Positions 18,724 to 28,092 of a stretch of DNA of 64,000 nucleotides are shown here, one piece after another. Where the stretch lies: assembly GCA_023665755.1 (NCBI GenBank), contig JAMPDF010000006.1:1-64000 (forward strand), in the 5' to 3' direction. This DNA comes from Prevotella sp. (lineage in GTDB: Bacteria; Bacillota_I; Bacilli_A; ML615J-28; CAG-313). The notes under the pieces are model-generated. The model searched no databases. It was not told the origin of the DNA and saw only the letters and a list, made by a program, of their open reading frames with translations. The position numbers and the translations under genes were made by a program. Within the stretch, counting starts at the first letter, position 1. Each line of letters starts with the position of its first letter.

Positions 18724-18851
18724 ATCTTTTCACCTCTTTCTTTCCTTGATACGAAAAAAAGGCATTACTGCCTCTTAATTTGACAGACTCCACCATTTTT
18801 TCATATGTATTTGATTCATTCTCTTCTATCTTTTTACATATCCGAGACTAT
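18724..18851 (-). other. Attenuated leader of the DUF1538/P-II operon (candidate riboswitch)
   Basis: The transcript from the promoter at 18858-18886 has a leader of about 128 nt. It contains a long-range pair ATATGTA/TACATAT spanning about 25 nt, a purine-rich segment, and the terminator hairpin AGGCA-GTAA-TGCCT followed by seven U (18754-18773), with the ribosome site further on. The layout is that of a transcription-attenuating riboswitch or protein-bound leader; I cannot match it to a known class. Confidence 0.5.
18754..18773 (-). terminator. Attenuator hairpin in the DUF1538 leader
   Basis: AGGCA / TGCCT with a tetraloop, followed by U7 on the minus strand, 30 nt before the DUF1538 start codon. 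Confidence 0.65.
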
Positions 18852-18857
18852 AAATCT

Positions 18858-18886
18858 ATTTTAACATTTTTTTTTATTTCTGTAAA
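18858..18886 (-). promoter_or_regulatory. Promoter of the DUF1538/P-II operon
   Basis: TTTACA (18881-18886), 17-bp spacer, TAAAAT (18858-18863) with extended TGT. It partly overlaps the 3' end of the upstream XRE gene. Confidence 0.6.
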
Positions 18887-20415
18887 GAAATTGATTCACT
18901 ATTTTTTGTATAGGTAACAAGTAACATATAATTGCCTTGTTCATAATACATTGCAGCAAGATATTGTCCTTCTTCTAATGCACAAATAGTATACAAATCA
19001 CATGTATCATCATAAGTATACCCTGATTGTGTCAATACACTTTTAACCTCTGTAGCAATGGCGAAAAACGGGAAATCTGGTGCATCAATTTGTTTGGTGC
19101 TCCATGTAGTACTTGCTTTAGCGTCTTTTAGAAATGCTTGATGTTCTTTCTCTTTTCCAAAAACAATCACATCAATTTGCTTTCTTGTATAATTTTCTTC
19201 TTGATGAGTTATCGTATCTTCTTTTGCATTGCGATAGACAGTATAATAGGTATCAGGCATATTGATTTCGGTCATAGATTCAATTGTTTCATAGGCCACT
19301 TTATCATTTGCTTTTACACAAGTGGCAAGGCTCATCGTAGCATATCCTGCTAACAATAGACAAACCCCTACCATAACAATACCAGTAATGATATTCTTTT
19401 TTCGTTTCATTTTATACTTTTTATTCAAAATTATACCAAAGATGATTGATACAATTGGAAATATCAACGCAATACCATAAGTTAGCCAATATAAAGTAAG
19501 TGTTGTATCCTTGGTAAATAGTTCTATTATGGTAGAAACAATCGCTATCCCCATAATGGCAAATGCCATCATAATCCATGATAATATATCCATACTTCTT
19601 GGCAAACTTGCCTCATTTTTTTCTTTTTTTAGTGCCATATAGTCTACATAATTTTGACTATTCGATTTCATTTTTTCTTTTACTTCTGAAAATGATCCAT
19701 TTTGAAAATCATTTTTATCAATCACCATAATCGTACGTTGATCTTTCACACAAGAAGAAATCAAATAATTGCTGTTTTCTACAGAAAGTAAAAACTCATT
19801 GTAATAAAAAGTGGTTTGTGTTGTCTCATCTGGTTTGGATACATCCATATGATCTTGATAATAACTATAGATCCTTGTTTGACCTACAAATTCTTCTACC
19901 CAATTTGACTTCAGTCTTTTGTACTGGCGTGCTTTTTGAATAAAACGGAAAATAAAAATAACCGAAACGAGTAAGGAAATGACACCTAGTACTTTTAGAG
20001 TACCAAAATAAAAAAACAAGCCCCAAACTACATAAATCAAACAAGAAAAGAGATTGGCAATCACAAAATTGCGATAATCCCGTTTAAAAATTTCATCAAA
20101 CACATTTGGTGTATATACGATTTGAGATTGAGCAAAAGGTGTTTCTTGTAAAACTTCTTCTTGGATAGGATTGGTTTCTTCCACCATCTCTGTGGCTTGA
20201 TGCACATATGTTTTGCGATCAATGCGAAAACTAAATGTATCCATAGGTACATCAAATACTTGCGCAAGAGCTAATTTCTTATCTAATGATGGCTCTAATT
20301 CATTGGATTCATACTTTGCTACATTTTCTACACTATCTTGAATCAAAGATGCAAGTTCTTCTATAGTCATTTGTTTAGATTCACGCAAAGTTTGAATATT
20401 ACTACCTATATTCAT
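18874..20415 (-). CDS. XRE-type HTH domain fused to a multi-helix membrane protein
   Basis: 513 residues. Residues 4-60 form a Cro/CI-type helix-turn-helix (IQTLRESKQMTIEELASLI...NVAKYESNELEPSLDKKLALAQVF). Then come two helices (about 115-155), a soluble YcxB-like stretch (about 160-240; FYYNEFLLSVENSNYLISS), three more helices (about 268-375) and an extracytoplasmic C-terminal domain (about 376-513). A membrane-tethered DNA-binding protein of this kind could sense an envelope signal (inference). The start at 20415 has GGGAGG. It lies alone between the DUF1538 operon and the GH18 gene. Confidence 0.75.
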   Translation of the reverse strand: MNIGSNIQTLRESKQMTIEELASLIQDSVENVAKYESNELEPSLDKKLALAQVFDVPMDTFSFRIDRKTYVHQATEMVEETNPIQEEVLQETPFAQSQIVYTPNVFDEIFKRDYRNFVIANLFSCLIYVVWGLFFYFGTLKVLGVISLLVSVIFIFRFIQKARQYKRLKSNWVEEFVGQTRIYSYYQDHMDVSKPDETTQTTFYYNEFLLSVENSNYLISSCVKDQRTIMVIDKNDFQNGSFSEVKEKMKSNSQNYVDYMALKKEKNEASLPRSMDILSWIMMAFAIMGIAIVSTIIELFTKDTTLTLYWLTYGIALIFPIVSIIFGIILNKKYKMKRKKNIITGIVMVGVCLLLAGYATMSLATCVKANDKVAYETIESMTEINMPDTYYTVYRNAKEDTITHQEENYTRKQIDVIVFGKEKEHQAFLKDAKASTTWSTKQIDAPDFPFFAIATEVKSVLTQSGYTYDDTCDLYTICALEEGQYLAAMYYEQGNYMLLVTYTKNSESISLQK

Positions 20416-20510
20416 AAAATACCTCCCATTTTAATTTTTCCCCTATTTCATATTATACCATAAGCATTATTTTTTTATCGTGAAATTACTATGAAAAAAT
20501 GATGAAGTTT

Positions 20511-20537
20511 TAAAAAGGAGGATTTTACTCCTCCTTT
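20511..20537 (-). terminator. Terminator after the GH18 gene
   Basis: Hairpin AAAAGGAGGA / TCCTCCTTTTT on the minus strand; the GH18 stop codon lies in its 5' arm. Confidence 0.8.
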
Positions 20538-22672
20538 TGTTTCAAAGTTGTATACATTACATTGACCAAAATGCCTGTACCTTGATCATTATAGTCCTGT
20601 GTTAAATCCCAGCACATCAAACCACCTAATCCATGATCTTTTACATAGTTACACTTGGCCTCAACACTTCTTTCATTATCATAAGAATAAAACACACCTG
20701 CCCGAATGATATAAGCTGCTTCTGCTTGTTCATCGTATTGCTCTACATAGGTAGAATCCGCTAATATTAATTCTTTTAATCTTGCAAAAGAAAGTGCATT
20801 TGATCCCATAGAGGTTGAAAGAGAGGCTGATAAATTTTGATTAGAAACGCTCGCAAAAGTTCCCCGTCTTGCATAAAAAGCAGCACCAGGGATAATTTTA
20901 TCCACATCTACTCTCGTTTTCATAAACTCTACTGCGCTACTCATACTAGATGAGGCATTGACACGATACAGTGCGGAATCATGATAGGCAGTATTGCCCA
21001 TTGCATAGTCATAGGTCATAACATTAAAAATATCTACATATTGATTGAGTGTCCTAAAGTCGAAGAATGTGTCACTTGTTGTAACTGCTATACTTAAAAT
21101 CAAGTCTTTTCGGTAATCATTCATCGCTTGTTTTAACTCTTCACAAAACAAATTCAAGTTTTGTCTATCTTCTTTATTTGAACCAATTCCAGCTACGCTA
21201 CTTGTTGGATATTCCCAGTCAATATCAATGCCATCAAATTGATACTGCTTGAGTGTATTCATAATGGATTGAACCAGTTTGCTTCTTCCTTCCTTGGTCA
21301 GCATTGCTTCACTAAAGCCACCTGCTCCCCATCCGCCAATAGCAAGACCAACTCGAACACCTTGTTGACGATACGATAAAACTTGTCTTACAGCCACAAG
21401 ATTCGGTAAAACAATTTCACCATTATGAATGCTTGCAAATGAAAAATTGATATAATCTAATTGTTCAACAGAAGTACTTGGTAATCGAAAAGCTCCATTA
21501 TAATCATATAGATATCCACTAACAATACTTCCCTTAATCAGCGGTTTTAATTCTATTTTGGGGACAATCGTATGAAATTTCAGCTCGAATATTTGTGCAT
21601 CCTTCAATACTTGCACAGTTATGGCAACCTCAAAATCTACTACTTGCCTTGTCACTAAACCATTTGCAGAAATGACATCTTCATTAGATGATTGCCAAAC
21701 CAATGTGGCTAGTGAATCCTCAAGGTGTTCTTGGAAAACCAAATCACTTACAGTGACTTCTGGAACCAATCCCTTTAGGTATTTTTCTAATGTGTCTTGA
21801 TTCATATCCCATTTAGCAGTAAAAATCATGTGATAGTAAATAGGAGTAGTAAAATCAAACAGTTCCCCTAAATAATACCATCCAACAAATGTATATCCTT
21901 CTTTCATAGGTGAATTGGGCTCTTCTAAAATTGTCCCATAAGCAACCTGAAAGCTATCAATTGTATCGTCTGTATCAGTGACCCATTCTACATTAAACAT
22001 TTTCAACTCCCAAACGGCCGTTAAAGTCATATCTGTTTCTACCACACTATCAAAATCATAACGCACACCATCTTTTGCCCAATATAAAAAAGTATATCCT
22101 GGATTCAAAAGAGCATTAGGTTGATAAACTTTATTTCCTTTTTCAACAATTTGATCCCTAACTACTTTATCACACATAGTATCAAACTGAATCAAATAAC
22201 TAGTCTGTTCCCATTCCGCAAGGAGTGTCGTATCTTGTTGGACTTGCAAGAGTGAATCTACGAATTCCCCATTGTATTTCCACCCCAGAAACACACACCT
22301 TTCTTTAGTTGGTGTAGGCAAAGTAAGGGTTTCACCTAAAGTAGCTTGAAGAACAGTATCAGCTTCACCATTTTGGCTTTGTAAGGTAACTGTATATTGA
22401 TTGATTTCAAATCGTGCAATTAAAGCAAAACTAGTTTGAACATCACGATCAAAGTCATACAATTCGTCTTCTAGATACCATCCTAAGAAATGATAGCCTT
22501 CCTTTACAGGATCAAGTGGCTTTTCCACTTTTCCTTGTTGTTTTACTTCTATTTGATGAATGCATACATCATCTACAAAAAAGTGTACATCATATGTCTT
22601 ACGACATCCTACGAAACACAATAAACAAACTATGATTCCCCCCCACAATGCAAAACTTCTTTTTTTTGTCAT
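20525..22672 (-). CDS. InlB-repeat lipoprotein with glycoside hydrolase family 18 domain
   Basis: 715 residues. A lipoprotein signal (lipobox CFVGC, C23) leads into four InlB-type repeats (about 26-285), a linker/Ig-like region (about 290-370) and a GH18 domain (about 375-705). The GH18 catalytic motif DxxDxDxE is intact in FDGIDIDWE, with D480, D483, D485 and the proton donor E487; FNVMTYDYAMG and the terminal GGLMCWDL also fit the family. GH18 enzymes retain configuration and cleave beta-1,4-GlcNAc linkages in chitin, N-glycans or, for some, peptidoglycan. Given the MurNAc genes nearby, a peptidoglycan or host-glycan substrate is possible. The start is 2 bp after the FlaR-like stop codon, with only a weak AAAGG, so translation is probably coupled. 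Confidence 0.9.
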   Translation of the reverse strand: MTKKRSFALWGGIIVCLLCFVGCRKTYDVHFFVDDVCIHQIEVKQQGKVEKPLDPVKEGYHFLGWYLEDELYDFDRDVQTSFALIARFEINQYTVTLQSQNGEADTVLQATLGETLTLPTPTKERCVFLGWKYNGEFVDSLLQVQQDTTLLAEWEQTSYLIQFDTMCDKVVRDQIVEKGNKVYQPNALLNPGYTFLYWAKDGVRYDFDSVVETDMTLTAVWELKMFNVEWVTDTDDTIDSFQVAYGTILEEPNSPMKEGYTFVGWYYLGELFDFTTPIYYHMIFTAKWDMNQDTLEKYLKGLVPEVTVSDLVFQEHLEDSLATLVWQSSNEDVISANGLVTRQVVDFEVAITVQVLKDAQIFELKFHTIVPKIELKPLIKGSIVSGYLYDYNGAFRLPSTSVEQLDYINFSFASIHNGEIVLPNLVAVRQVLSYRQQGVRVGLAIGGWGAGGFSEAMLTKEGRSKLVQSIMNTLKQYQFDGIDIDWEYPTSSVAGIGSNKEDRQNLNLFCEELKQAMNDYRKDLILSIAVTTSDTFFDFRTLNQYVDIFNVMTYDYAMGNTAYHDSALYRVNASSSMSSAVEFMKTRVDVDKIIPGAAFYARRGTFASVSNQNLSASLSTSMGSNALSFARLKELILADSTYVEQYDEQAEAAYIIRAGVFYSYDNERSVEAKCNYVKDHGLGGLMCWDLTQDYNDQGTGILVNVMYTTLKQKEE

Positions 22673-22674
22673 TT

Positions 22675-23205
22675 TTAGTCCATTAACCTTTCTATAAATT
22701 GTTTAGCACTAGAGCGCGTTTTAAATATCTTCACATCAACTCGTGGATATTGACTAATCACTTGCATCAAAGCAGGATAATAGATGGTCTTAAATGATCT
22801 TGCCCATTTTACCAATTCTTGATAAGAACGATTGAATGCATCTTTGCATCCTATTCCGAGATCTTTTCTTTTAAGAAATTGACCTTTTAAAGTTCGCCAA
22901 AATACACCTCTAATACAGATTCTTGTAGGTATATCTAACATAATCACCAAATCAGCTCGTTCTAAGCGAAGTGGTAATGTTTCAATGTAATTGCCTTCAA
23001 TTACCCAGTTATCTTCAGATACAAATCTAGCGATTTTTTCCTCCCATATTTGATGTTCTGGGCGTGTCCAATTGGGTAACCAATATTCTTTATCTAAATG
23101 ATAAACTGTTATTTCTTTCTTTTTTTGAATACTATTGGCTAGAGTCGTTTTTCCAGAACCAATAGATCCTAGGATTAGTATTCTTTTGTATTTCTTATTT
23201 TGCAT
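22675..23205 (-). CDS. FlaR-like P-loop nucleotide kinase family protein
   Basis: 176 residues. The Walker A motif GSIGSGKTTLAN lies at about 13-24, followed by HLDKEYWLPNW and WVIEGNY, typical of the adenylate-kinase-like family annotated as DNA topology modulation protein FlaR. Its true substrate is not established. A promoter (TTGCAA, 17 bp, TATAAT at 23234-23262) lies upstream, and the GH18 lipoprotein gene follows after 2 bp. Confidence 0.82.
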   Translation of the reverse strand: MQNKKYKRILILGSIGSGKTTLANSIQKKKEITVYHLDKEYWLPNWTRPEHQIWEEKIARFVSEDNWVIEGNYIETLPLRLERADLVIMLDIPTRICIRGVFWRTLKGQFLKRKDLGIGCKDAFNRSYQELVKWARSFKTIYYPALMQVISQYPRVDVKIFKTRSSAKQFIERLMD

Positions 23206-23233
23206 CGTCTACTCCATCCTTTGTTATTTTTTG

Positions 23234-23262
23234 ATTATACTATAAATCCCTTTTTTTTGCAA
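23234..23262 (-). promoter_or_regulatory. Promoter of the FlaR-like/GH18 pair
   Basis: TTGCAA (23257-23262), 17-bp spacer, TATAAT (23234-23239). Confidence 0.7.
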
Positions 23263-23341
23263 TAGATAAACAATAGCAGTATTTGCCTATTAAGATTTCC
23301 CTTCATAGCTATTTCTAGTGTTGAAAAAACATTTATGATAT

Positions 23342-23379
23342 AAAAAAGATATATTTTCTCTTCCAAAAATATATCTTTT
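23342..23379 (-). terminator. Terminator after pheT
   Basis: Hairpin AAAAGATATATTTT / AAAATATATCTTTTTT on the minus strand, 20 bp after the pheT stop codon. Confidence 0.8.
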
Positions 23380-23399
23380 CAAATTATTCTATTTCACCA

Positions 23400-25790
23400 T
23401 TAAGCTCTAAGCGTAATATGATAACGATATTCTAGTGATTTTAAAATTCGTTTGATTTTAGAAGAAATAATTTCATCTGTCAAAGTCTCCTCTGATTCTA
23501 ATGTAATTCTTACAGCAACACTTTTTTTGCCAGGTTCTATTTTATCTCCTATATACAAGTCAAATACTTGTACGTTTGAAATCATTTTATCACTTTTTTG
23601 AATGGCTTCTAAAACCTCTCCAACAGATTGTTTGATATCCATTACAAGTGCTAAATCACGTTCAACTAAAGGTACTTTAGAAATGGTTTGGAAAGGTACC
23701 ACTGCTAATGGCGCTTCAAGAAGTGCATCTAATAAAATTTCAAAAGCATAACTTTCTACCAAATCGTGTTCCTTGGCATATTTAGGATGCAATTCACCTA
23801 CAAATCCAATGACTTGATTGTGATATAAAAGTAGAGCTGTACGCTTTGGATGCATTTCTGAAGTAGGCATCTCTAATGGCTGATATTGAATTTGAACACG
23901 CAAATTGGCAAATAGATTTTCCAATATACCTTTAACATAGAAAAAATCTACTGTTTTATGCTCATTAGACCAAGGATAGTTTGGTATCTTACCATTGATG
24001 ATGCCAGATACAACTGTTTCCTCAAATGTGTCTTCACCTATGCGATAATACTTTTTGCCTATTTCAAAAAAGGCATTATCTGTTATTTTTCTAGCGTGAT
24101 GGTATGCTACAACTTCAACTAAACTAGCTATCAAACTTTTTCGAAGTACCGCATGTTCTTCACTCATCGGATGACTCAACTCAATTGTAGTTTCATTTTC
24201 TTTTTGTAAAAGACCAAACTCCCCTACCTTTTGAGGATGTATCAAACTATATGTCACTACTTCATTCCATCCCATATCTTTGAATGTATGTCGAACAATT
24301 CTTCTTGCTTTTTGATGCACTGTGAGCCCCCCACTTACATTCATTAATGGTAGGGTTTCTTGCAATTGATCATACCCATATATCCGGGCAATCTCTTCTA
24401 CTAAATCCTGTTGAATAGTGATATCCAATCTTCTATTAGGTACACTTACCTTGAGTTGTTCATTTTCAATAGTAACACCAAAAGATAGGGCTTCGCATAT
24501 CGCTTTCATCTTCAAAAGAGGAATATTTATCCCCAAATGGTGTTCAACATAAGCAGGTGTAATGGTAAATAATTTATCCTCAATATGACTTTCTCCTTGA
24601 TGAATATATCCTTTTAGTACTGTGCCACTTGCATATTGTTCTAGCAAATAACAAGCATAATCAAGCGCTTCTAGTGATTGATTCAAGTCTACACCTCTTT
24701 CATAGCGAATGCTTGCCTCACTACGAAGACCTAATCTTGAAGATGTTTTACGTATACTTAGTGGTCGAAATACAGCTGACTCTAACACAACGTTCACTGT
24801 TTTTTCTGTCACTTCTGTATTACTTGATCCCATGACCCCCGCAATACACACTGGTTTTTCCCCGTCTGTAATCACGATATCACTATGTGTCAGTGTACGC
24901 TCAATTTGATCGAGTGTAATGGTTTTTTCACCCTCTTTGGCCCGTCTAACTACAATACGATGCCCCAATTGATCTTGGTCAAATGCATGAAGCGGTTGAC
25001 CAAATAGCATCAAAATATAATTGGTAATATCCACGACATTATTGATGGGACGAATACCACTTGCAATCAAACGAGCCTTGATAAAATTAGGCGATTCTTG
25101 AATAACTACATTTTTAACGACTCTAGCATAATACGAATAGCAATTACTTGTTTCTAGTGATACTGTAAGTTCATCTTCTATTGTTTGAGAAGACTCATGA
25201 AGTGTATAAGAAAGAGGAATCTCTTCTACTTGATACATCGCTTTGACATCTTTGGCAACTCCTTTCATGGAAAGAAGATCCATTCGGTTAGGTGTCAGTC
25301 CTAGTTCAATTACATCATCATCCAATCCCAAATAAGTAAGTGCATTCGTACCTGGAATAGCATCATCCCCAAGTACATAAATACCCTGAGCAAATGCACT
25401 GGGAATGTATTTAGCATCTAACCCTAATTCTTGTAAAGAGCAAATCATGCCATTTGATTCTACACCACGAATAATCGATTTCTTGATTGTTCCTCCAGGT
25501 AAAACAGCACCAGGCAAGGCTACAATAACGTGTTGGCCTTCTTCTACATTGGGTGCACCACAAACAATTTGTAAATCATAGTCACCAAAATGAACTTGAC
25601 ATACATTCAAGTGATCTGAATTTTCATGTTTATGTTTTTCTTTTACATATCCTACTACTAAATTGGTAGCTTGAATCAATTTGGAAAACGATTCTACTTC
25701 AACACTATATAATGACATTTCTTCCGCAAGTTTTTCTGCGGGAACATTTAATTGTATAAGTTCTTTTAACCAATTGTATGATACAATCAT
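23400..25790 (-). CDS. pheT: Phenylalanyl-tRNA synthetase beta subunit
   Basis: 796 residues from the ATG at 25790 (MIVSYNWLKELIQL), chosen because GAGGGAG at the end of pheS serves as its ribosome site and the longer frame lacks one. Domain order is standard: OB-fold tRNA-binding domain (about 40-150), B3/B4 editing domain (about 205-395), B5 (about 400-475), catalytic-like core (about 490-690) and C-terminal ferredoxin-fold anticodon-binding domain (about 705-796). The (alphabeta)2 enzyme charges tRNA-Phe in the cytoplasm. It lies 1 bp after pheS and is controlled by the same T-box. Confidence 0.97.
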   Translation of the reverse strand: MIVSYNWLKELIQLNVPAEKLAEEMSLYSVEVESFSKLIQATNLVVGYVKEKHKHENSDHLNVCQVHFGDYDLQIVCGAPNVEEGQHVIVALPGAVLPGGTIKKSIIRGVESNGMICSLQELGLDAKYIPSAFAQGIYVLGDDAIPGTNALTYLGLDDDVIELGLTPNRMDLLSMKGVAKDVKAMYQVEEIPLSYTLHESSQTIEDELTVSLETSNCYSYYARVVKNVVIQESPNFIKARLIASGIRPINNVVDITNYILMLFGQPLHAFDQDQLGHRIVVRRAKEGEKTITLDQIERTLTHSDIVITDGEKPVCIAGVMGSSNTEVTEKTVNVVLESAVFRPLSIRKTSSRLGLRSEASIRYERGVDLNQSLEALDYACYLLEQYASGTVLKGYIHQGESHIEDKLFTITPAYVEHHLGINIPLLKMKAICEALSFGVTIENEQLKVSVPNRRLDITIQQDLVEEIARIYGYDQLQETLPLMNVSGGLTVHQKARRIVRHTFKDMGWNEVVTYSLIHPQKVGEFGLLQKENETTIELSHPMSEEHAVLRKSLIASLVEVVAYHHARKITDNAFFEIGKKYYRIGEDTFEETVVSGIINGKIPNYPWSNEHKTVDFFYVKGILENLFANLRVQIQYQPLEMPTSEMHPKRTALLLYHNQVIGFVGELHPKYAKEHDLVESYAFEILLDALLEAPLAVVPFQTISKVPLVERDLALVMDIKQSVGEVLEAIQKSDKMISNVQVFDLYIGDKIEPGKKSVAVRITLESEETLTDEIISSKIKRILKSLEYRYHITLRA

Positions 25791-25791
25791 A

Positions 25792-26826
25792 TTATCTATC
25801 TCCCTCAAATTGTTTTAAAAATCGGTAATCATTGGTATAAAAATGTCGAATATCATCAATACCATATCTAAGCATTGTGATTCGTTCAATTCCCGCACCA
25901 AAAGCAAATCCTTGGTAAATTTCGGGATCATATCCACAAGCTTTGAGTACATGAGGATGTACCATTCCGGCGCCAAGAACTTCAATCCACCCAGTGTGTT
26001 TACACATTGGGCAACCCTTTCCACCACATTTAAAGCAACTGACATCTACTTCTACGCTTGGTTCAGTAAAAGGAAAATACGATGGTTTAAACCGAATACG
26101 CCTGTTTTCACCAAACATCTTTTTCATCAGTAAACTTAATGTTCCTTTTAAATCAGACATCGTAATATGCTTATCTACAACAAGACCCTCAAATTGCGTA
26201 AACTGATGAGAATGTGTTGCATCGTCATCATCACGGCGATATACTTTACCAGGACACACAATTTTTACTGGTTTTCCACCTGCTTCTAGTAGGGTTCTTG
26301 CCTGAACTGGCGAGGTTTGAGTACGCATAAGCACATTTTCATTGATATAAAATGAATCTTGCATATCACGAGCAGGATGTCCTTTGGGCACATTGAGCAT
26401 TTCAAAATTAAATACATCTACTTCCACTTCTGGTCCTTCCGCAATACTATATCCCATGCCAATAAAAATATCTTCTAATTCCTCAATGACTTGATTGAGA
26501 GGGTGAATGGTTCCCTTTTTAAAACTATATCCAGGTAGCGTTACATCTATTTCCTCTTTTTCAAGTTGGGCATTGACAATAGCTTCTTCTAATGCCATAC
26601 GCTTAGCCATAACCGCCGTTTCAATAGCTTGTTTCACTTGATTTGATGCTGCACCTAGCGTTTTTTTCTCTTCAATGGTCGCTGTAGCAAGACTTTTCAT
26701 AATCTCAGCTAATGGGCTTTTTTTACCTGTATAATAAGACCTAATTTCATTTAATTCAAGCATTGTTTTTGCTTGTCCAATTTTTGTTAATGCTTCTTGT
26801 TGAATGCTTTCCAACTGATAACTCAT
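25792..26826 (-). CDS. pheS: Phenylalanyl-tRNA synthetase alpha subunit
   Basis: 344 residues, normal length, with an N-terminal coiled coil (about 1-90) and a class II catalytic core. Motifs are visible: HPLNQVIEELEDIFIGMGY, RTQTSPVQART (motif 2 region), FTQFEGLVVDKHI, and the motif 3 element FGAGIERITMLRYG. SCFKCGGKGCPMCKHTGWIE is the small Cys-rich insertion seen in Bacilli enzymes. The start at 26826 follows GGAGG. It heads the pheST operon downstream of a T-box leader. Confidence 0.97.
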   Translation of the reverse strand: MSYQLESIQQEALTKIGQAKTMLELNEIRSYYTGKKSPLAEIMKSLATATIEEKKTLGAASNQVKQAIETAVMAKRMALEEAIVNAQLEKEEIDVTLPGYSFKKGTIHPLNQVIEELEDIFIGMGYSIAEGPEVEVDVFNFEMLNVPKGHPARDMQDSFYINENVLMRTQTSPVQARTLLEAGGKPVKIVCPGKVYRRDDDDATHSHQFTQFEGLVVDKHITMSDLKGTLSLLMKKMFGENRRIRFKPSYFPFTEPSVEVDVSCFKCGGKGCPMCKHTGWIEVLGAGMVHPHVLKACGYDPEIYQGFAFGAGIERITMLRYGIDDIRHFYTNDYRFLKQFEGDR

Positions 26827-26840
26827 ACATTTCCTCCTTC

Positions 26841-27090
26841 AAAATAAAAAATGCCTTCTTCCTCATAAAGGACGAAAGCATGTCGTGGTACCACCTTAAT
26901 TCGAGAAATATTCATTATTTCTCCTCTATATCTATTAACGCTAGATGAACGGGCTTTCTTAGGGCCTCTCCTGGGTGAACTTCCATTATCGCCATTCTTA
27001 AACTTGCTTTCAGTCTCTGACAAGTTCTCCCTAAAAGTGGCCCAATAATCTACTCTTCCAATCAACAATTTATATCTATATCTATTTTCT
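26841..27090 (-). promoter_or_regulatory. T-box leader of pheST (Phe)
   Basis: The T-box core AAGGTGGTACCACG lies at 26884-26897 (revcomp). It is followed by a terminator hairpin, arms ATGCTTTCGTCCT and AGGAAGAAGGCAT, plus a U run (26841-26881). A TTC triplet in AAGTTCACC (near 26982) is the likely specifier and matches Phe. The leader probably starts near 27089, after TATAAT at 27096-27101. Uncharged tRNA-Phe should stabilise the antiterminator and turn pheST on. Confidence 0.92.
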
Positions 27091-27132
27091 TTATTATTAT
27101 ACACCATTTTTTCAGTTTATAAAAGTTATTTG

Positions 27133-27960
27133 CTAGGAATTCTTTTGAAAAGATTTTCTTTCTACGTTTTTATCTTTGATTCGCTGATATAAACCGCTTA
27201 TACCTCGAATGCTCCAAAAAAGAACCGTTGCAGCAAGCATAATACCAAACACATAACAAGCAAAAAAGACACACCAATTGGTCTTTTCCCAAATGGTAGA
27301 TAATACTAAAACATTACTTTTATAATAAGGACTAATAAAGAACATATTGAATGTATCAGTTAGTTGGTATCTGACCTTAAATTGTTCAAATACAATATCC
27401 ATCGTTAGAGCCATAGCAGTAATCACTAAAAAAACAATAGTGCCAGGATATATTTCTTTATACTGCTGTCCAAAATCACATGCCCCTATCAAATAGCAAG
27501 CCAAAACAACCATTGCACCATGCCAAATCAAAGATTGCATTGTAATGGTCACTTCAACACTCAGCACCGTTTCTGGAAAAAGCAAAACAGAAAAGCCTCC
27601 CAAAAAACCATAAAAAGCAAGAAATGAAAAAATAAATTTTCTTCCTTGGTGAGGAAGAAGGGGAGTTATCAAACAAAAATAAAGTGGTGTTGAACAAAAT
27701 TGAAAAGGAAATAGTGACCATTTATATCCATCCCTTTTTTCAAATACATGAAAAAACAATTGTTTATATAGTTCTAAACAAAAAAAGAAAATACCAAAGG
27801 CAAATATGACTTTCTTGGTTGTATTGATGGATGCACGCTTTCCCCATTTTAAAAAGAAAATAGAAAAAAGAATAGTCAATATGCAGATAACGATATGAGC
27901 AATGCCATATCCTTGATGAGTAGGGTTGGGCCAGGAAAATATATTTTCAAGTAAATTCAT
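27133..27960 (-). CDS. YwaF/TIGR02206 family integral membrane protein
   Basis: 275 residues with about seven membrane helices. WKWSLFPFQFCSTPLYFCL-like text (here YKWSLFPFQFCSTPLYF) and the general layout fit the YwaF/TIGR02206 family, whose function is unknown. It stands between the pheST leader and a CotD-like gene, reads on the minus strand and has no obvious operon partner. Confidence 0.75.
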   Translation of the reverse strand: MNLLENIFSWPNPTHQGYGIAHIVICILTILFSIFFLKWGKRASINTTKKVIFAFGIFFFCLELYKQLFFHVFEKRDGYKWSLFPFQFCSTPLYFCLITPLLPHQGRKFIFSFLAFYGFLGGFSVLLFPETVLSVEVTITMQSLIWHGAMVVLACYLIGACDFGQQYKEIYPGTIVFLVITAMALTMDIVFEQFKVRYQLTDTFNMFFISPYYKSNVLVLSTIWEKTNWCVFFACYVFGIMLAATVLFWSIRGISGLYQRIKDKNVERKSFQKNS

Positions 27961-28043
27961 ATGACACCTTCTTTCTAACTATCACTAATGATGTTATATC
28001 ATACCATAAATTTACCAATTTCGTCAATGATTTCATACTTCAA

Positions 28044-28083
28044 TAAAAAAAGAAAATCGCCTGTGGTTAAACAGGTTCATTTC
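28044..28083 (-). terminator. Terminator after the CotD-like gene
   Basis: Imperfect hairpin GAAATGAACCTGT / ACAGGCGATTTTC followed by a seven-U run on the minus strand. Confidence 0.75.
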
Positions 28084-28092
28084 TTTTGTCCA

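Noticed and set aside
26823..27107. 94-residue reading frame in front of pheS
   Set aside because: It is the T-box leader; the T-box core and terminator account for the sequence.
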